Source of the DNA: Hyphomicrobiaceae bacterium
Lineage (GTDB): Bacteria > Pseudomonadota > Alphaproteobacteria > Rhizobiales > Hyphomicrobiaceae
DNA: 33,981 bases
Direction of reading: 5' to 3'
Assembly (NCBI GenBank): GCA_022844225.1
Contig: JALHMC010000045.1
Coordinates: forward strand, 1 to 33,981
Positions 31,358 through 33,981 of the stretch are shown piece by piece (the stretch's first letter is position 1; each line of letters starts with the position of its first letter). The notes beneath the pieces were generated by a model. The model was not told the DNA's origin and ran no database searches. It worked only from the letters and a program-made list of their open reading frames with translations. The translations under genes were made by a program, and so were the position numbers.

Positions 31358-32341
31358 ATGAAAATCACCGTTCTCGACGACTACTTCGACACCATTCGCA
31401 CGCTGCCGTGCTTCGCCATGCTGGCCGGCCACGATGTTACCGTTTGGAACGATCACGTCCAGGACGTCGACCGCTTGGCAGAGCGTCTCGCGGACACCGA
31501 AATTCTCGTGCTGATCCGCGAGCGTACTCAGATCCGCAAGGCTTTGCTCGAGCGGCTGCCGAAGCTGCGTCTCATCAGCCAGCGTAGCGTCTTTCCGCAC
31601 ATCGACATCGCCGACTGCACGCGGCTCGGCATCGTCGTCTCATCAGGCCAGCACCCGGACACGCCGTCGTTCGCCACCGCGGAACTGACGTGGGGCCTCG
31701 TCCTTTCCGCCATGCGCCACATTCCACAGCAGGCGGCTGCCTTGAAGCGCGGCGTCTGGCAGACCGGCGTCTTTCACTCCGTCCGCGGCAAGATGCTTGG
31801 GCTTTACGGATATGGCCGCATCGGACGCGCCGTGGCCGAATACGGCCGGGCCTTCGGCATGGACGTGCAGTTCTGGGCGCGCGAGGCCTCTCGCGACAAA
31901 GCCGTGGCCGCGGGTTGGAAAGTCGCCGCCTCGCTAGAGGAATTCTTCGCCACGTCAGACGTGCTCTCGCTTCACATGCGCCTCGTTCCGGACACCCGCC
32001 ACATCGTCACGGCTGCCGATCTCGCTCTCATGAAGCCGACGTCCCTGCTGGTGAACACCAGCCGCGCGGGCCTCATTGCCCCGGACGCGCTCGTCCAGGC
32101 ATTGAAGGCTGGCCGCCCTGGTATGGCCGCCGTCGATGTCTACGAAACCGAGCCGCTGCGCGATCCGGCCCACCCGCTGCTGGCGATGGAGAATGTCGTC
32201 GCGACGCCGCATGTCGGCTATGTCACGCGCGACGAGTACGAGATCCAGTTCACCGATATCTTCGACCAGATCATCGCCTACGCTGCGGGTACGCCGACGA
32301 ATGTCGTCAACCCGGATGTGTTGGTGCATCGCCGAGTTTGA
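31358..32341 (+). CDS. D-2-hydroxyacid dehydrogenase family protein
   Basis: A 327-residue NAD(P)-dependent dehydrogenase that interconverts 2-oxo acids and D-2-hydroxy acids. The nucleotide loop is [13 protein letters not shown] (148-160). The catalytic triad is Arg236 (VNTSRAGLI), Glu265 (DVYETEP) and His285 (TPHVGYVT). The substrate-binding domain is split around the nucleotide domain, as usual. [11 protein letters not shown] in the place of the usual NGVDxxD motif gives a slightly unusual substrate loop. Start at 31358 has only a weak ribosome site. The group includes phosphoglycerate and hydroxypyruvate/glyoxylate reductases; substrate not decided here. Confidence 0.9.
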   Translation: MKITVLDDYFDTIRTLPCFAMLAGHDVTVWNDHVQDVDRLAERLADTEILVLIRERTQIRKALLERLPKLRLISQRSVFPHIDIADCTRLGIVVSSGQHPDTPSFATAELTWGLVLSAMRHIPQQAAALKRGVWQTGVFHSVRGKMLGLYGYGRIGRAVAEYGRAFGMDVQFWAREASRDKAVAAGWKVAASLEEFFATSDVLSLHMRLVPDTRHIVTAADLALMKPTSLLVNTSRAGLIAPDALVQALKAGRPGMAAVDVYETEPLRDPAHPLLAMENVVATPHVGYVTRDEYEIQFTDIFDQIIAYAAGTPTNVVNPDVLVHRRV

Positions 32342-32353
32342 GAAGGAGCCGAC

Positions 32354-32692
32354 ATGGCCATCCGCATGACTAAGGCGTGGGTGCCGCTGACGCCGGAGAA
32401 CGTGAAGAAGTTGCCCGGTCAACTGGGCGTCTTCCAGCTCGCCGACGCCAAGGGCGAGGTCGTCTTCATCGGCTTCGCCGGCGGACGCTCGCTGTTTGGT
32501 GTCAGGAGCGAGATTGAGAAGGCCATGGCTGACCTGCCGGCCGGCGCCACCCAGTTCCGCGTCGAGATTAACCAGCAGTACACCACCCGCTACCAGGAGC
32601 TATTGATGCTCCACGTCCACGACCACGGCGGCGTTCCCTCCGGCAACGTCGGCAAGCCGCTGCCCACCCTAGGCCGCCTCAGCCCGCTCTGA
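32354..32692 (+). CDS. Small GIY-YIG-like protein of unknown function
   Basis: A 112-residue protein. LPGQLGVFQLADAKGEVVFIGFAGGRSLFG-type spacing (residues about 20-49) recalls the GIY-YIG fold, with GVF for GIY and FIG for YIG, followed by a helix with Arg51. The family resembles DUF7508-type proteins, as I recall them. The C-terminal half (YTTRYQELLMLHVHDHGG) has a conserved Glu in the place of the catalytic metal ligand. Nuclease activity is not established. AAGGAG eight bases before the ATG supports the start. It lies 12 bases after the dehydrogenase gene and 24 before the acyl-CoA dehydrogenase. Confidence 0.65.
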   Translation: MAIRMTKAWVPLTPENVKKLPGQLGVFQLADAKGEVVFIGFAGGRSLFGVRSEIEKAMADLPAGATQFRVEINQQYTTRYQELLMLHVHDHGGVPSGNVGKPLPTLGRLSPL

Positions 32693-32716
32693 CATCGCGC
32701 ACACAGGACACTTTCT

Positions 32717-33883
32717 ATGAATCTCGAGCCCTCGGAAGAACAGAAAGCCATCATCGCCCAGGTGCGCCGCTTCGTGCGTGAGGAAATCGTGCCGCTGGAG
32801 GACAAACTCGATCCCGACGCCAGCGAGCTGCCTCCCGAGGATCGCGAGCGCCTCGTCGCCAAGGTCAAGGGCATGGGCCTCTACGGCCTCGACATCCCGG
32901 CCGAGTTCGGCGGCCCCGGCATCGACATGACGACGCGTGTCCTTCTCGCCATCGAGATGGGGCAGCACCGCGCCGGCCTCTACGTGCCCTGCTACGGCGT
33001 CTTCGGCGCGGCCGGGCTCGCCCAGCTCTACGAGGCGACGCCCGAGCAGAAGGAGGCCTACCTCTACCCGATGCTGCGCGGCGAGAAGAAAGCCTTCTTC
33101 GGCCTCACTGAGCCCTCCGGCGGCTCGGACCCCGCCCGTGCCATCCGCACCCGCGCCGTGAAGACCAACGAGGGCTGGACCATCAACGGCTCGAAGGTCT
33201 TCATCTCCGGCGCCGACAAGGCCGACTTCGGCCTCGTCTTCGCCCGCACCGACCCCGAGAAGGGCCGCGGCGGCGTCACCTGCTTCATCGTCGAGACGTC
33301 GAACCCCGGCTTCCACGTCCGCCGCATCGTCCACACCCTTCGCTCCTCGCACTACGCGACGGAGCTCGGCTTCGAGGACATGAAGGTGCCGGATACGGCC
33401 ATCCTCGGCGAGCTGAACAAGGGCTTCGCCATCGCCAACGAGCGTCTCTCGCGCCAGCGCATTCCCTACGCCGCCCAGTGCCTCGCTCCCGCCTACAAGG
33501 CTCACGAGCTGGCCCTCGACTACGCCAAGCAGCGCGAAACGTTCGGCGCCAAGCTCGCCTCGCGTCAGGCCATCCAGTGGATGCTGGTCGACAACGAGAT
33601 CGACCTGCGCCAATCCACGCTCATGTGCCTCGCCGCTGCCGCCAAGTGCGACGCGGGCGAGCCGTTCCGCATGGAGGCCGGCCTCGCCAAGCTCGTCGCG
33701 TCAGAAGGCGCCGGACGCGTCGTCGACCGCTCCATGCAAATCTTCGGCGGCTACGGCATGACCAAGGACTTCCCCTTCGAGCGCTGGTACCGCGAACTCC
33801 GCATCCGCCGCGTCGGCGAAGGCCCCAACGAGGTCCAGCGGCACGTGGTGGCCAGGGATCTGCTGGGGGATTCGTTGAGATAG
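32717..33883 (+). CDS. Acyl-CoA dehydrogenase
   Basis: A 388-residue FAD enzyme oxidising an acyl-CoA to the 2-enoyl-CoA and passing electrons to ETF. The N-terminal helical domain starts MNLEPSEEQKAIIAQVRRF; the FAD/substrate loop is FGLTEPSGGSDPA (about 132-144) and INGSKVFISGA (about 155-165) forms the middle beta domain. The C-terminal signature is QIFGGYGMTKDFPFERWYR, and Glu368 in VGEGPNEVQRH fits the catalytic base of the medium-chain type. Complete, of normal length. Last gene in the window; 98 bases follow with nothing recognised. It likely works with the crotonase upstream in the same run. Confidence 0.94.
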   Translation: MNLEPSEEQKAIIAQVRRFVREEIVPLEDKLDPDASELPPEDRERLVAKVKGMGLYGLDIPAEFGGPGIDMTTRVLLAIEMGQHRAGLYVPCYGVFGAAGLAQLYEATPEQKEAYLYPMLRGEKKAFFGLTEPSGGSDPARAIRTRAVKTNEGWTINGSKVFISGADKADFGLVFARTDPEKGRGGVTCFIVETSNPGFHVRRIVHTLRSSHYATELGFEDMKVPDTAILGELNKGFAIANERLSRQRIPYAAQCLAPAYKAHELALDYAKQRETFGAKLASRQAIQWMLVDNEIDLRQSTLMCLAAAAKCDAGEPFRMEAGLAKLVASEGAGRVVDRSMQIFGGYGMTKDFPFERWYRELRIRRVGEGPNEVQRHVVARDLLGDSLR

Positions 33884-33981
33884 CGGATCTAGCGCACGCC
33901 CCTCCGCTGCGTCCCCGGCCACAACAAGCGCTCTTGCGCGATTGGCGGGCCGGGATCTTAACCCGTCTCGGGAAGCAAGGG

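Noticed and set aside
1..33981. Search for CRISPR arrays, tRNA genes, insertion sequences or prophage genes
   Set aside because: No regularly spaced repeat array, tRNA-like cloverleaf, transposase or phage protein was recognised by eye; a covariance-model search could still find a small RNA gene I missed.

Overview
The window is a GC-rich stretch of bacterial chromosome. The gene families point to an alphaproteobacterium, most likely Hyphomicrobiales (Rhizobiales) or a close relative. The pointers are a DUF2794 gene, the order SRP RNA - dnaX - ybaB, a DnaX zinc module reduced to one cysteine, a TRAP transporter of the FcbT type, and crotonyl-CoA carboxylase/reductase beside ethylmalonyl-CoA mutase. 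The last two are key enzymes of the ethylmalonyl-CoA pathway for acetyl-CoA assimilation. No tRNA, rRNA, CRISPR array, phage gene or insertion sequence was seen.

Layout. 1-3086: end of an ABC ATPase gene coupled to a large FtsX-type permease. 3087-5169: Bax-inhibitor-1 family membrane protein with its own promoter and a strong terminator, a Pat-type acetyltransferase, and a convergent DUF2794 gene. 5170-5843: a gene-free gap with two long RNA hairpins that share a C-rich apical motif, upstream of htpG. 5844-10436: htpG convergent with ybaB and dnaX, then the SRP RNA. 10471-15308: TRAP transporter with two paralogous binding proteins, one in the operon with the membrane subunits and one in its own unit. 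15495-18631: NADH pyrophosphatase, alpha/beta hydrolase, short-chain dehydrogenase and a small unknown protein. 18763-22311: ccr and ecm, divergent around a 249-bp control region. 22316-28644: six minus-strand genes in one run (permuted class III CoA-transferase, MFS, fumarase/aspartase-type lyase, two MaoC hydratases, mandelate-racemase-like enzyme). 28816-33883: plus-strand run of isoaspartyl peptidase, a YjbR/MmcQ gene broken by one amber codon, crotonase, small ferredoxin-like protein, D-2-hydroxyacid dehydrogenase, a GIY-YIG-like protein and an acyl-CoA dehydrogenase.

How it fits together. Housekeeping functions (chaperone, replication clamp loader, protein targeting) occupy the first third. 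The rest is carbon metabolism centred on CoA thioesters and organic acids: uptake by TRAP, carboxylation and rearrangement by Ccr and Ecm, and an uncharacterised catabolic operon. The least explained parts are the hairpin RNAs before htpG, the six-gene operon with its rearranged CoA-transferase, the tandem hairpin leader of the crotonase gene, and the 10-bp-phased repeats upstream of ccr.
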